Below, one piece after another: positions 45,636-53,783 of a stretch of 64,000 nt of DNA. Numbering within the stretch: the first letter of the stretch is position 1; the number at the start of each line of letters is the position of its first letter. Source of the stretch: Hyphococcus lacteus (GTDB lineage: Bacteria > Pseudomonadota > Alphaproteobacteria > Caulobacterales > Parvularculaceae). The stretch covers positions 1,798,001 to 1,862,000 of the forward strand of contig NZ_JBEHZE010000001.1 in the NCBI RefSeq assembly GCF_041058985.1, given 5' to 3'. The position numbers were made by a program, and so were the translations under genes. A model generated the notes under the pieces. It saw nothing but the letters and a program-made list of their open reading frames with translations. It did not search any database and had not been told where the DNA came from.

Positions 45636-46579
45636 TCAGCCATAGCTTCTTCGGCGGCCAGCAGTTTTTCCGCTTCTAGGGCGGCCATACACCCCATTCC
45701 CGCAGCGGTCACCGCTTGGCGATATATATCGTCGGTGACGTCGCCGGCGGCGAATACGCCTGAAATATCTGTTGCGGTCGAATCCGGCTTGGTAACAAGA
45801 TAGCCATGATCTTTCATGGACAGCTTACCCGCAAAAAGCTCTGTGGACGGTTTGTGGCCGATTGCGACGAATACGCCATCAGTTTGGATGTCACGGGTAT
45901 CGCCAGTCTTTGTATTCTTAATCCGCGCGCCGGTAACACCCAATGGATTCTCATCGCCAAGAATTTCTTCGAGCGAATGATCCCAAACCACGTCAATATT
46001 TTCTTTTGCAAATAGGCGCGCCTGTAGAATTTTTTCAGCACGTAATTCATCGCGGCGGTGAATAAGGGTTACTTTCTTGGCGAGACCCGAAAGATATAAA
46101 GCTTCTTCAACAGCGGTATTACCGCCCCCGACAACAACAACATCTTTATTGCGATAGAAAAATCCGTCGCAAGTCGCGCATGCAGAAACACCGAAGCCTT
46201 GGAATTTTTCTTCGGAGGGAAGGCCGAGCCATTTTGCCTGGGCACCAGTCGCAATAATCAAAGTATCGGTTTCATATATTTCGCCGCCATCGCCCGTTAG
46301 CGTGAATGGGCGTTTGGATAGGTCAACATCTGTGATCAGATCATTGACGAATTCTGTACCAACATGTTCGGCTTGTTTTTGCATCTGCTCCATCAGCCAC
46401 GGGCCTTGGATTACGTCGGCGAACCCTGGGTAATTCTCGACATCGGTCGTAATGGTCATTTGGCCGCCCGGCTGAAGGCCATGGACGAGGATCGGTTTAA
46501 GGCCGGCGCGTGCGGCATAAATCGCGGCGGTAAGGCCGGCAGGGCCAGAGCCCAAAATCAACAAACGTGTTTTTTTCAC
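45632..46579 (-). CDS. trxB: Thioredoxin reductase
   Basis: 315 residues from the GTG at 46579, which follows GAGGACGAG and places KKTRLLILGSGPAGLTAAIY at the N-terminus, as in the family; the longer open frame is not conserved. The redox pair is in SACATCDGFF, and the NADPH fold is VVVGGGNTAVEEALYL. FAD motif VFAAGDVTDDIYRQ is at the C-terminus. It reduces thioredoxin with NADPH. It could support the one-cysteine Bcp through thiol partners, which is inference. Confidence 0.95.
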   Translation of the reverse strand: MKKTRLLILGSGPAGLTAAIYAARAGLKPILVHGLQPGGQMTITTDVENYPGFADVIQGPWLMEQMQKQAEHVGTEFVNDLITDVDLSKRPFTLTGDGGEIYETDTLIIATGAQAKWLGLPSEEKFQGFGVSACATCDGFFYRNKDVVVVGGGNTAVEEALYLSGLAKKVTLIHRRDELRAEKILQARLFAKENIDVVWDHSLEEILGDENPLGVTGARIKNTKTGDTRDIQTDGVFVAIGHKPSTELFAGKLSMKDHGYLVTKPDSTATDISGVFAAGDVTDDIYRQAVTAAGMGCMAALEAEKLLAAEEAMAD

Positions 46580-46765
46580 TTCTCGTCCTCGTTCTCGGTT
46601 TCGGACTGCGCATTGGGCGCAGAATTCATCAGATGGCCAGCCCGCCAATCGAGTTCAACCTCGCGGCAGGGCAGGCTCGCGCAGGCGTTACCAAACCACA
46701 CGACTAAGGACCAGCCCCAGAACGATAAGGAGAGATGTTGGCGTTTTCTTTTCTCAGAGATAGCG

Positions 46766-46808
46766 TTGACTATTGCGAGGGGTGGGTCAAAATGGTAACA
46801 AATGTTAC
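46766..46808 (+). promoter_or_regulatory. Candidate promoter and operator of the homogentisate-type operon
   Basis: TTGACT (46766-46771) could be a -35, with a weak -10 (CAAAAT) 16 bp later. A palindrome, GTAACA-AA-TGTTAC (46795-46808), overlaps the expected start point, about 45 bp before the dioxygenase gene. Such placement is usual for a repressor. The regulator is not next to it. Confidence 0.45.
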
Positions 46809-46852
46809 TAATAAGGATCTAGCCAAGATCCGAATCGGACGAGGAGCGCCTA

Positions 46853-47986
46853 ATGTCAAAAAAATGGATTACTCCGTCGCGGACCGAGGGTGTGGCTTCG
46901 CGGCAGGCTCATGCGGACCTGCCTACGGGAACCTATGAGCGGGAAATTTCCAAAGAGGGGTTTTTTGGTCCAGCGGCGTTCATGCATCATCGTCGCCCAC
47001 CGACGGGCTGGATAAATTTTGAAGGCCCTTTGCGTCCGCGTGCGTTCGACCTTGCGGGTCTTAAGGATTCTTATTCTTCTCCCTGGTCGGCGACGCGGGT
47101 TTTGCACAACGCCGCCACGGAAATTCGCTTTTGGCGACTTGATAACCCAATGAACGCGCTTGCGCGGAATGCCGACGGTGATCAGTTGTTGTTTATCCAT
47201 GATGGGCAAGGCGAATTGTTTTGCGACTATGGGCATCTTTCGTTCGAAGCGGGCGATTATATCATGCTGCCGCGTGGTACGATGTGGCGACTTGCACCAT
47301 CAAAAACGGTTTCAGTACTGATGATTGAGGCGACAAATAATCATTTTATGCTGCCTGATAAAGGGTTGTTAGGACCACATGCGATTTTTGACCCGGCCAT
47401 GCTCGATACACCAAAAATTAACCAAGCCTTTCGCGATCATCAAGCCAATGATGGTGAGACCCATGTTGAAATTAAAAAGCGCGGGCAGGTATCGGTTGCG
47501 ACTTATCCATATAATCCACTTGATGTTGTCGGTTGGCACGGTGAGTTATCGCCAGTGAAATTGAATGTCAGGGATGTTCGTCCGATCATGTCGCATCGGT
47601 ATCATGTGCCACCGTCGGCCCACACAACATTTCTTTCTGATCGTTTTGTGGTCTGTACATTTGCCCCGCGTCCGTTTGAAACGGACCCGGGTGCGCTCAA
47701 GGTTCCGTTTTTTCACAACAATGATGATTTTGACGAAGTGTTGTTTTATCACGCGGGTGATTTCTTTAGCCGCGATAATATTGACGCTGGCATGATGACA
47801 TTTCATCCGTCAGGATTTACCCACGGGCCTCATCCCAAAGCGCTTGAGAACATGTTGGTTTCCAAAAAGCCAGCGACAGATGAGTATGCAGTGATGATTG
47901 ATACGCGTGATCCGCTTGATGTGGGGGCGGGTGTCGATGCAATTGAAAACAAAGAATACGTCAATAGTTGGCGGACGAGAGAGTAA
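46853..47986 (+). CDS. Homogentisate 1,2-dioxygenase-like protein
   Basis: 377 residues, shorter than the 430-440 of characterised enzymes. The C-terminal cupin carries VPFFHNNDDFDEVLFYHAG and FHPSGFTHGPHPKAL, matching the iron ligands His, Glu and His of HmgA. The N-terminal MHHRRPPTGW and VLHNAATEIRFWRL are also familiar. It would open the homogentisate ring to maleylacetoacetate, in the tyrosine pathway. The downstream FAH-family gene supports this. No hydroxyphenylpyruvate dioxygenase was found, so the shorter homologue could act on a related ring. Confidence 0.83.
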   Translation: MSKKWITPSRTEGVASRQAHADLPTGTYEREISKEGFFGPAAFMHHRRPPTGWINFEGPLRPRAFDLAGLKDSYSSPWSATRVLHNAATEIRFWRLDNPMNALARNADGDQLLFIHDGQGELFCDYGHLSFEAGDYIMLPRGTMWRLAPSKTVSVLMIEATNNHFMLPDKGLLGPHAIFDPAMLDTPKINQAFRDHQANDGETHVEIKKRGQVSVATYPYNPLDVVGWHGELSPVKLNVRDVRPIMSHRYHVPPSAHTTFLSDRFVVCTFAPRPFETDPGALKVPFFHNNDDFDEVLFYHAGDFFSRDNIDAGMMTFHPSGFTHGPHPKALENMLVSKKPATDEYAVMIDTRDPLDVGAGVDAIENKEYVNSWRTRE

Positions 47987-47991
47987 TATTT

Positions 47992-48216
47992 ATGGCGCGT
48001 ACCCAGCACCCAAACCCTGAATCGCTTTGTTGCGAGACAATGCAGGCATCGCTTGAAATGAATTGCGATAATCATGATGATCCGTTCGAGTGTCCGGATA
48101 GTCTGATCGCTTACAACGAAGCGTTCAATCAGTTTGGGTTGATTGTTCATGATGGTGGGCGAAATGTGGTCATCATTCGTCATTGCCCATGGTGCGGTGT
48201 CAGCCTGTCGTTGTAA
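47992..48216 (+). CDS. Small Cys-rich protein between dioxygenase and FAH genes
   Basis: 74 residues starting 5 bp after the dioxygenase stop. ESLCCETMQASLEMNCDNHD, DDPFECPDSLIAYNEAF and the end HCPWCGVSL give seven potential metal-binding Cys and His residues, a zinc-ribbon style. I believe it belongs to the DUF6980 family, but no function is recalled. Position between the two catabolic genes suggests co-transcription. Confidence 0.78.
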   Translation: MARTQHPNPESLCCETMQASLEMNCDNHDDPFECPDSLIAYNEAFNQFGLIVHDGGRNVVIIRHCPWCGVSLSL

Positions 48217-48255
48217 TTTGGCGAAAATCTTAGTGGTATAACCTCGGGAGATCTC

Positions 48256-49269
48256 ATGAAACTTGCATCACTGAAAAACGGTAGAGACGGAAAGCTTGTG
48301 ATCGTATCAAACGATTTGACGCGCTATACCGATGCAGGACGCGTTGCGCCAACGTTACAGGCCGCGCTGGATGATTGGGAGAATATAGCCCCTGCGCTGA
48401 ATGAGCTCGCACAAGGTCTTGAAACCGGATCAGTGCCAGTTGAGCGGTTTCACGAGCGCGAAGCTGCATCGCCTCTTCCTCGGGCTTATCAGTGGGCGGA
48501 TGGATCAGCTTATATCAATCATGTGGAGTTGGTGCGTAAGGCGAGAAACGCAGAAGTGCCAGATAGTTTTTACGAAGATCCGCTGATGTATCAAGGCGGA
48601 TCGGATGCATTTCTTGGCCCCCGTGATGATATTCTGATGCCCCAAGACCAAGGCTGGGGCATCGATATGGAAGGCGAAATCGCGGTCATCACCGGGGATG
48701 TTCCTATGGGCGTGGCGGCAGATGAAGCAGGGGATTACATTCGTCTAGTGATGTTAGTGAACGATGTGTCATTGCGCGGGCTGATTCCTGGTGAACTGGC
48801 AAAAGGATTTGGATTTTTTCAATCAAAACCATCGTCTGCTTTTAGCCCCGTTGCCGTCACACCAGACGCCTTGGGCGATGCGTGGAAAGATAATGCGCTA
48901 CATTTACCGCTTCTCGTGCGCTATAATGGAAAACCGTTTGGGCAAGCGAATGCGGGAAAAGATCTGACGTTTAATTTCGGCCAATTAATCGCCCATGCAG
49001 CCAAATCAAGGCCGCTTTGTGCGGGTACAATTATCGGGTCAGGTACGGTGTCAAATAAGCTCAATGGTGGTCCGGGCAAGCCGATTGCTGAAGGCGGTGA
49101 CGGCTATTCATGTATCGCCGAAATTCGGATGATTGAAACCATTGAAAACGGTAAGGCCACGACACCATTTATGAGTTTCGGGGATACGGTTCAGATCAAG
49201 ATGAAAGACGGCGATGGTCGTTCAATTTTTGGTGCGATTGAACAAAGGGTAGCAAAATACGAACATTAA
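48256..49269 (+). CDS. Fumarylacetoacetate hydrolase family protein
   Basis: 337 residues. LPRAYQWADGSAYINHVEL, EGEIAVITGDVPMGV and the metal-binding helix are FAH features, with FQSKPSSAFSPVAV and GTVSNKLNGGPGKPIAEGGD in the second half. It is likely to hydrolyse fumarylacetoacetate to fumarate and acetoacetate, closing the homogentisate pathway; family members also act on other C-C bonds. No maleylacetoacetate isomerase was seen. Ribosome site GGGAG. Confidence 0.88.
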   Translation: MKLASLKNGRDGKLVIVSNDLTRYTDAGRVAPTLQAALDDWENIAPALNELAQGLETGSVPVERFHEREAASPLPRAYQWADGSAYINHVELVRKARNAEVPDSFYEDPLMYQGGSDAFLGPRDDILMPQDQGWGIDMEGEIAVITGDVPMGVAADEAGDYIRLVMLVNDVSLRGLIPGELAKGFGFFQSKPSSAFSPVAVTPDALGDAWKDNALHLPLLVRYNGKPFGQANAGKDLTFNFGQLIAHAAKSRPLCAGTIIGSGTVSNKLNGGPGKPIAEGGDGYSCIAEIRMIETIENGKATTPFMSFGDTVQIKMKDGDGRSIFGAIEQRVAKYEH

Positions 49270-49307
49270 CTGTATACGGTTTTTGTAATTTTGTTGCGGA
49301 GCTTTCC

Positions 49308-51317
49308 TTGAAAAATATTCTTCTTGCCAGTGCGGCTGTATTTTCAACATTGGCAGGGGGCGCGTTTGCCGACGATGACATCGTTGTTTCAGCAGAGCGG
49401 AGAGAACAGTCTTTAAATGAGGTTCCGCAGAGCATCGCAGTTATTAGTAAGAATGATCTAGAACTCATTGATTCTGATCATGTTTCTGAAATTCTCGCGC
49501 GTGTTCCCGGGGTAGCTTTGCATCGTGGTTCTGGCGCGGAGCAGCTAACGGCGATCCGCTCGCCCGTGCTGACCTCCGGGGCCGGGGCCGGGTCATTCCT
49601 GTTCCTAGAAAACGGTGTGCCCATCCGTTCGGCGGGTTTTGCCAATATCAACGGGCTTTTTGATGCGCATTACGAAATTGCTGACCGGATAGAGGTTATT
49701 CGTGGGCCGTCGGACGCTGTCTATGGGGCAAATGCCATTCATGGAGTTGTGAATGTTCTAACGCCATTACCAACCGAATCCGTATTGATCTTTGCTGAGG
49801 CATTTGGTGACACCGAAGACCGGTACAAATTCAAAGGGACAGTCTCCGGCACAGATGGTGCTCATGGTTGGTTTGTGGGCGGTTCTGTGGTGACAGAATC
49901 TGGCTATCGTGATGATGCGGGGCTTGATCAACAAAAGCTAACATTGCGCCACGTCTTTGACGATGGCGGTGTCACTATCGATACAATCTTTTCATTTGAT
50001 AATTTGGAACAAGAAACCGCAGGGTTTATTTTTGGCTTTGATACGCTGAAAGACCGCGATCTGCGGCGTAGCAATAATTTCCCGTTGGCTTATCGTGACG
50101 CCAAGGCGGCGCGCCTTCAATCGACAATTTCCTTTGATGCCGGAGAAAATACGCGCGTGACGTTCACACCTTATGGTCGATGGAACCAAATGGAATTTCC
50201 GCAGCATTTTCTGCCGTCGAACGCGCTAGAAGAAAACGGCCACTGGAGTGTCGGCGCGCAGAGCGCAGTTTATCATGATGTCGGTAAGCTATCCCTAATT
50301 GCGGGTGCAGACATTGAGTATACGGATGGATATCTCAGCGAATTCCAATCGGCACCGCGAATATTTTCGTACACACCTGGTCAGCACTACGATTATGATG
50401 TTTCCGCATTTCACTTGTCGGGTTTTGTCCAAGGGGCATACGCTTTAGGGCCACAGACAACGGCAACTGCGGCTGTTCGGGTTGATGGTACATTCTATGA
50501 TTACGATAATTTGATCGATAGCGGCATTGAAGGTCGTTTTCTACGGCTTGATGATCGTTCTGATGAATTCGTAACGGCAAGCCCAAAATTCACATTGATG
50601 CACCACGTTAATGACGGTGCGTCGATCTATGCCAGCTATTCTCGCGGTGCCCGGCCACCGCAAACAACGGATCTCTATCGCCTCCAAATAAATCAGACCG
50701 GGGACACAGCTCAACCAGAAAAAATTGATGCTTTCGAGGTCGGTGCCCGTGCGGCGCTCGGCGAGCGTATTGATTTGGGGCTCGTGGGTTTCTTCATGAA
50801 TAAACGGAATTTCTTTTTCCGTGATGCTGATGGTTTTAACGTCTCGAATGGCAAGACCCGCCACGTGGGTGTCGAGGCGGATGTGCAAATTGAATTGTTA
50901 GAGACTCTGCGCTTGAGGAGTGCCGTGACTTATGCGGCGCATACATATCGATTTGACCGCATTACCGGGAACGCATCTGAAACAATTACTTTTGGTGATG
51001 ATGTCGACACCGCACCACGCGTGATTGCGAATACACGCGTGACTTGGACGCCGATTGATCGAACGACCCTAGAGGCCGAATGGGTTTCAATGGGATCTTA
51101 TTTTACTAATGCGGCGAACGATCGTTCTTATGGCGGACATGATGTTTTAAATCTGCGCGCAGAGGTTGGGCTGACATCATCGCTTGCTGTTTTTGCGACC
51201 GTTCGAAACGTGACTGACGCGCTATACGCCGAGCGAGCGGACTATGCCTTTGGGAAGGACCGTTATTTCCCCGGTGAAGAACGCACCTTCGGGTTTGGTC
51301 TACGTTACCGGCAATAA
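49308..51317 (+). CDS. TonB-dependent outer membrane receptor
   Basis: 669 residues from a TTG start, with GGAG 6 bp upstream. Signal peptide (KNILLASAAVFSTLAGGAFA), a TonB box-like DDIVVSAERRE, the plug domain with EVPQSIAVISKNDLEL, IEVIRGPSDAVYGANAIHG, and a barrel ending FGFGLRYRQ. Such receptors import siderophores, vitamins or other large substrates. It lies 38 bp after the FAH-family gene, which hints at uptake of an aromatic compound, but the substrate is not predictable. Confidence 0.9.
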   Translation: MKNILLASAAVFSTLAGGAFADDDIVVSAERREQSLNEVPQSIAVISKNDLELIDSDHVSEILARVPGVALHRGSGAEQLTAIRSPVLTSGAGAGSFLFLENGVPIRSAGFANINGLFDAHYEIADRIEVIRGPSDAVYGANAIHGVVNVLTPLPTESVLIFAEAFGDTEDRYKFKGTVSGTDGAHGWFVGGSVVTESGYRDDAGLDQQKLTLRHVFDDGGVTIDTIFSFDNLEQETAGFIFGFDTLKDRDLRRSNNFPLAYRDAKAARLQSTISFDAGENTRVTFTPYGRWNQMEFPQHFLPSNALEENGHWSVGAQSAVYHDVGKLSLIAGADIEYTDGYLSEFQSAPRIFSYTPGQHYDYDVSAFHLSGFVQGAYALGPQTTATAAVRVDGTFYDYDNLIDSGIEGRFLRLDDRSDEFVTASPKFTLMHHVNDGASIYASYSRGARPPQTTDLYRLQINQTGDTAQPEKIDAFEVGARAALGERIDLGLVGFFMNKRNFFFRDADGFNVSNGKTRHVGVEADVQIELLETLRLRSAVTYAAHTYRFDRITGNASETITFGDDVDTAPRVIANTRVTWTPIDRTTLEAEWVSMGSYFTNAANDRSYGGHDVLNLRAEVGLTSSLAVFATVRNVTDALYAERADYAFGKDRYFPGEERTFGFGLRYRQ

Positions 51318-51393
51318 GTCCGCCCATCTGCTATCCAGTCTTTTCTTGGATGCTGCCAGCGCATAGGCTTTGCGTTGGGAAACCGGGAGACAG

Positions 51394-52296
51394 GTGTTGG
51401 CAAGTTTACGCGCGAATTTCTTTAATTGGTATATCAAGGCGACCTTTCGCTCAAAGCCCATCCACCTTGTTCCTCCTCAAACATTGCGAGAAGGCGCAGA
51501 AAAACTAGCGCCTGAGAAGCCGCCATCAGGTGTCACAATGGAAATTGTAGATGACAGCCCGGTAAGCGGGGAATGGCACCGTTCAGAGCGTGCGGTTGCT
51601 GGTCGTACAATATTATACCTACATGGTGGCGGGTATGTGTTTGGTTCGCCTAAATCGCATCGCGATGCGACATTTGCATTGGCACGGGAGGCTGCTGCTG
51701 ACGTGTTCTCGCTCGATTACCGAATGGCACCAGAGCATCCATTTCCGGCGGCGGTAGATGATGCAATCAACGCATATGAATGGCTACTATCAGAAGGGCG
51801 CAACCCAAAGACCCTTGTCATCGGTGGTGATTCTGCCGGGGGCGGTTTGACGCTCGCACTATTGCTATCCATTAAAGAGCGCGGGTTACCCATGCCTGCT
51901 GGGGCACTACTTTATTCTCCGTGGACCGATCTTGCGGCAACGGGTGCATCGCTTACGGCGAATGAGGAAAGTGATGTGATGTTTAAGGCGATCTACATCT
52001 CCGAGGGTGCAAAGCGCTATCTTGGTGATGCAGACCCGACCACACCCTTAGCTTCGCCGCTTTATGGTGATTTAAGCGGTCTACCACCGATGATGATTTT
52101 CGCCACCAATAGCGAAGTCCTGCTCGATGATTCGGTCAGATTGCATGATCGCTTAAAGTCTGCCGGCGTCGCATCGGAATTACATCTCGAAGATGGTTTG
52201 TGTCACGTTTGGCCGATTTTCCCCGGACGTTTTCCGGAGGCCACTGCAGCGGTAAAGAAAGCCGCCGCCTTTATTCAAAAACGCACCGGAGGCTAG
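51394..52296 (+). CDS. Alpha/beta hydrolase of the HSL family
   Basis: 300 residues from a GTG at 51394; a TTG one codon later (LASLRANF region) has better spacing to GGGAG and is equally possible. HGGGYVFGSPKSHRDAT is the oxyanion hole motif of hormone-sensitive-lipase esterases, and GGDSAGGGLTLAL holds the nucleophile Ser. The acid is likely in NSEVLLDDSVRL and the His in DGLCHVWPIF. Cytoplasmic esterase of unknown substrate. Confidence 0.88.
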   Translation: MLASLRANFFNWYIKATFRSKPIHLVPPQTLREGAEKLAPEKPPSGVTMEIVDDSPVSGEWHRSERAVAGRTILYLHGGGYVFGSPKSHRDATFALAREAAADVFSLDYRMAPEHPFPAAVDDAINAYEWLLSEGRNPKTLVIGGDSAGGGLTLALLLSIKERGLPMPAGALLYSPWTDLAATGASLTANEESDVMFKAIYISEGAKRYLGDADPTTPLASPLYGDLSGLPPMMIFATNSEVLLDDSVRLHDRLKSAGVASELHLEDGLCHVWPIFPGRFPEATAAVKKAAAFIQKRTGG

Positions 52297-52297
52297 A

Positions 52298-52555
52298 ATG
52301 AAACCAGCAACAGGCAAGTTGATCATCGCGATCATACTCGATCTGGTGGATTTCACGATTGGCCGAATTCCGGGGTTTGAAATTGTTGTTGATGGGGCAT
52401 TAGGCATAGCGGCTGTAGCCTTGTGGGGCTGGCCCGGACTGATAGCGTTTTGGGAAATTGCTGACCCAACCGGTCAGATTGATGCATTCGTGCCGACTAT
52501 GACATTGATTGCGCTTAGCCAAATGCGCAAAAATAAATCACCCCGCACAGAGTAA
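52298..52555 (+). CDS. Small membrane protein, 85 residues
   Basis: Starts 1 bp after the HSL esterase stop, so it is coupled with it. Two hydrophobic stretches (GKLIIAIILDLVDFTIGRIP and VVDGALGIAAVALWGWPGLI) flank a short linker, and the tail is basic. The Gly- and Asp-bearing first stretch looks like an amphipathic or re-entrant helix. No family was recognised. Confidence 0.68.
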   Translation: MKPATGKLIIAIILDLVDFTIGRIPGFEIVVDGALGIAAVALWGWPGLIAFWEIADPTGQIDAFVPTMTLIALSQMRKNKSPRTE

Positions 52556-52579
52556 TAAATTCGCTCTGGCGAGGTGATT
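52536..52579. terminator. Possible hairpin between convergent genes
   Basis: Inverted repeat AATCACC / GGTGATT (outer) with CAGAG / CTCTG (inner) spans the stop codon of the 85-residue gene and the intergenic gap. A weak T run follows on one side only. It may be a terminator or an mRNA-stabilising hairpin. Confidence 0.4.
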
Positions 52580-52593
52580 GAAATGTCTTTTTG

Positions 52594-52956
52594 TTATGGG
52601 CGTCCGCGCCCGTAAGAGCGGAATTCGCCATTTTGCCACCATGTGTCACCCGTTCGTGGGTCCACGTAGTAATAGCGGTCGGCGTAATTATCATAGCGAC
52701 GTTCGCCATTATCGCGTGCGCGCCCGAAACAATCATCTGCACGCGAACAACCGGCAATAGCGCCACCAACAGCGCCAACACCGGCACCAATCGCCGCGCC
52801 TTGGCCCGGTTTACCGGCGATGACTTCACCAGCAACGGCACCGGCAGCAGCGCCAGCGGCGGCACCATAAGCGGCATTGCGTTCTGCGGTGCCAGATGAT
52901 GTGCACGCAGATACCATCATAAGACTGCTTGCTGCGGCGGAAATAAGTAACTTCAT
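52594..52956 (-). CDS. Glycine-zipper lipoprotein, copy A
   Basis: 120 residues from ATG 52956 (GAGGGAG upstream). Lipobox SLMMVSACTS gives Cys near residue 18. The glycine zipper (AAYGAAAGAAAGAVAGEV, GQGAAIGAGVGAVGGAIAG) suggests a membrane-inserted or oligomeric helix. The tail has CSRADDCFGRARDNGERRYD and an aromatic DRYYYVDPRTGDTWW region. Such proteins are general envelope lipoproteins of unknown function. It is a paralogue of the next gene on the same strand. Confidence 0.75.
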   Translation of the reverse strand: MKLLISAAASSLMMVSACTSSGTAERNAAYGAAAGAAAGAVAGEVIAGKPGQGAAIGAGVGAVGGAIAGCSRADDCFGRARDNGERRYDNYADRYYYVDPRTGDTWWQNGEFRSYGRGRP

Positions 52957-53061
52957 GGGATGCTCCCTCAATCGTCGCCCTGATTATGGGTGGGCTGAAT
53001 ATGGAGGAAACACAGACCTTTGTCGGCGGTTCCAAGACCTTACTAAAGTTCAATCAATAAC

Positions 53062-53117
53062 GGCCGGAAACAAAAGGCCGGAAACAAAAGGCCGGAAACA
53101 AAAGGCAGGTAACAAAA
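53062..53117. repeat. Four tandem copies of a 14-bp repeat
   Basis: The unit GGCCGGAAACAAAA occurs three times exactly (53062-53075, 53076-53089, 53090-53103) and a fourth time with two changes (53104-53117). It lies between the two glycine-zipper genes, directly beside a terminator hairpin. The count may vary among strains. There is no spacer sequence between the units, so this is not CRISPR. Confidence 0.92.
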
Positions 53118-53150
53118 AACCCGGCATAGTTCAAAAAACTGGCCGGGTTT
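53117..53150 (-). terminator. Terminator of glycine-zipper gene copy B
   Basis: AAACCCGGC (53117-53125) pairs with GCCGGGTTT (53142-53150), and within the loop AGTT pairs with AACT. On the reverse strand this stem is followed by six T, so it ends transcription from the 53178-53546 gene. Overlaps the last repeat unit at one base. Confidence 0.82.
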
Positions 53151-53177
53151 TGTGACGCAACAATTTTAGTTGTGGGA

Positions 53178-53546
53178 TTAGTAGCGATTACGACGACGTG
53201 GCTGACGACCATATTCACGGAACGACCCATCATCCCAATATGTGTCACCGTATTGTGGATCTTCGTAATAATAACGGCCTGAATAACGGTCATAGCGGCG
53301 GTGGCCATGATCTCTGGCGCGGCCCCAACATGTGCCGGCGCGTGAACACCCTTCATAGGCACCAAGTGCAGCCCCGACGAGTGCGCCATAAGCGGCCCCC
53401 TTACCGGGGCTTCCCGCGAAAACCTCGCCGGCTATCGCGCCGCCAGCAGCACCTAGCATCGCGCCTGTTAGCGCACCTTCGCCTGTAGATTGGCACCCTG
53501 TAACCGCAAGCATCATAGCACCGGAGGCGATAATTAGACTTTTCAT
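53178..53546 (-). CDS. Glycine-zipper lipoprotein, copy B
   Basis: 122 residues. Lipobox AVTGC gives Cys near residue 18. Glycine zippers GALTGAMLGAAGGAIAGE and GKGAAYGALVGAALGAYEG precede CSRAGTCWGRARDHGHRRYD, and the aromatic SGRYYYEDPQYGDTYWDD is in the tail, ending in a basic RRRNRY. The order of motifs is the same as in copy A, so the two arose by tandem duplication. The function is unknown. Confidence 0.75.
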   Translation of the reverse strand: MKSLIIASGAMMLAVTGCQSTGEGALTGAMLGAAGGAIAGEVFAGSPGKGAAYGALVGAALGAYEGCSRAGTCWGRARDHGHRRYDRYSGRYYYEDPQYGDTYWDDGSFREYGRQPRRRNRY

Positions 53547-53783
53547 TTTGTTCTCCTTCGCATGGGTAATGCGCTAAATTCTCTTCGACTTACTCATACC
53601 ATGCGGCTCCTGCCGCGCCGTCCATGACAATTAATCAAGGTGGCAAGGCGAGAATGAGGCAGAGCTGCGGCGGAATTGGGCATGACTGCATCACACTCTT
53701 GCGAGGTGGTGAGATTGGCATAGGTTGCAGGAAAGCCACTGCTTACGGATGTAGGTAGAACGACAGCAGAAAAGGAGATCACG

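Noticed and set aside
46735..46938. 67-codon forward frame with AAGGAG near its ATG upstream of the dioxygenase
   Set aside because: Spacing of the ribosome site is too short (2 bp), it runs out of frame into the dioxygenase start and covers the promoter and palindrome.
53062..53117. CRISPR-like repeat
   Set aside because: Units are contiguous without spacers and only 14 bp long.
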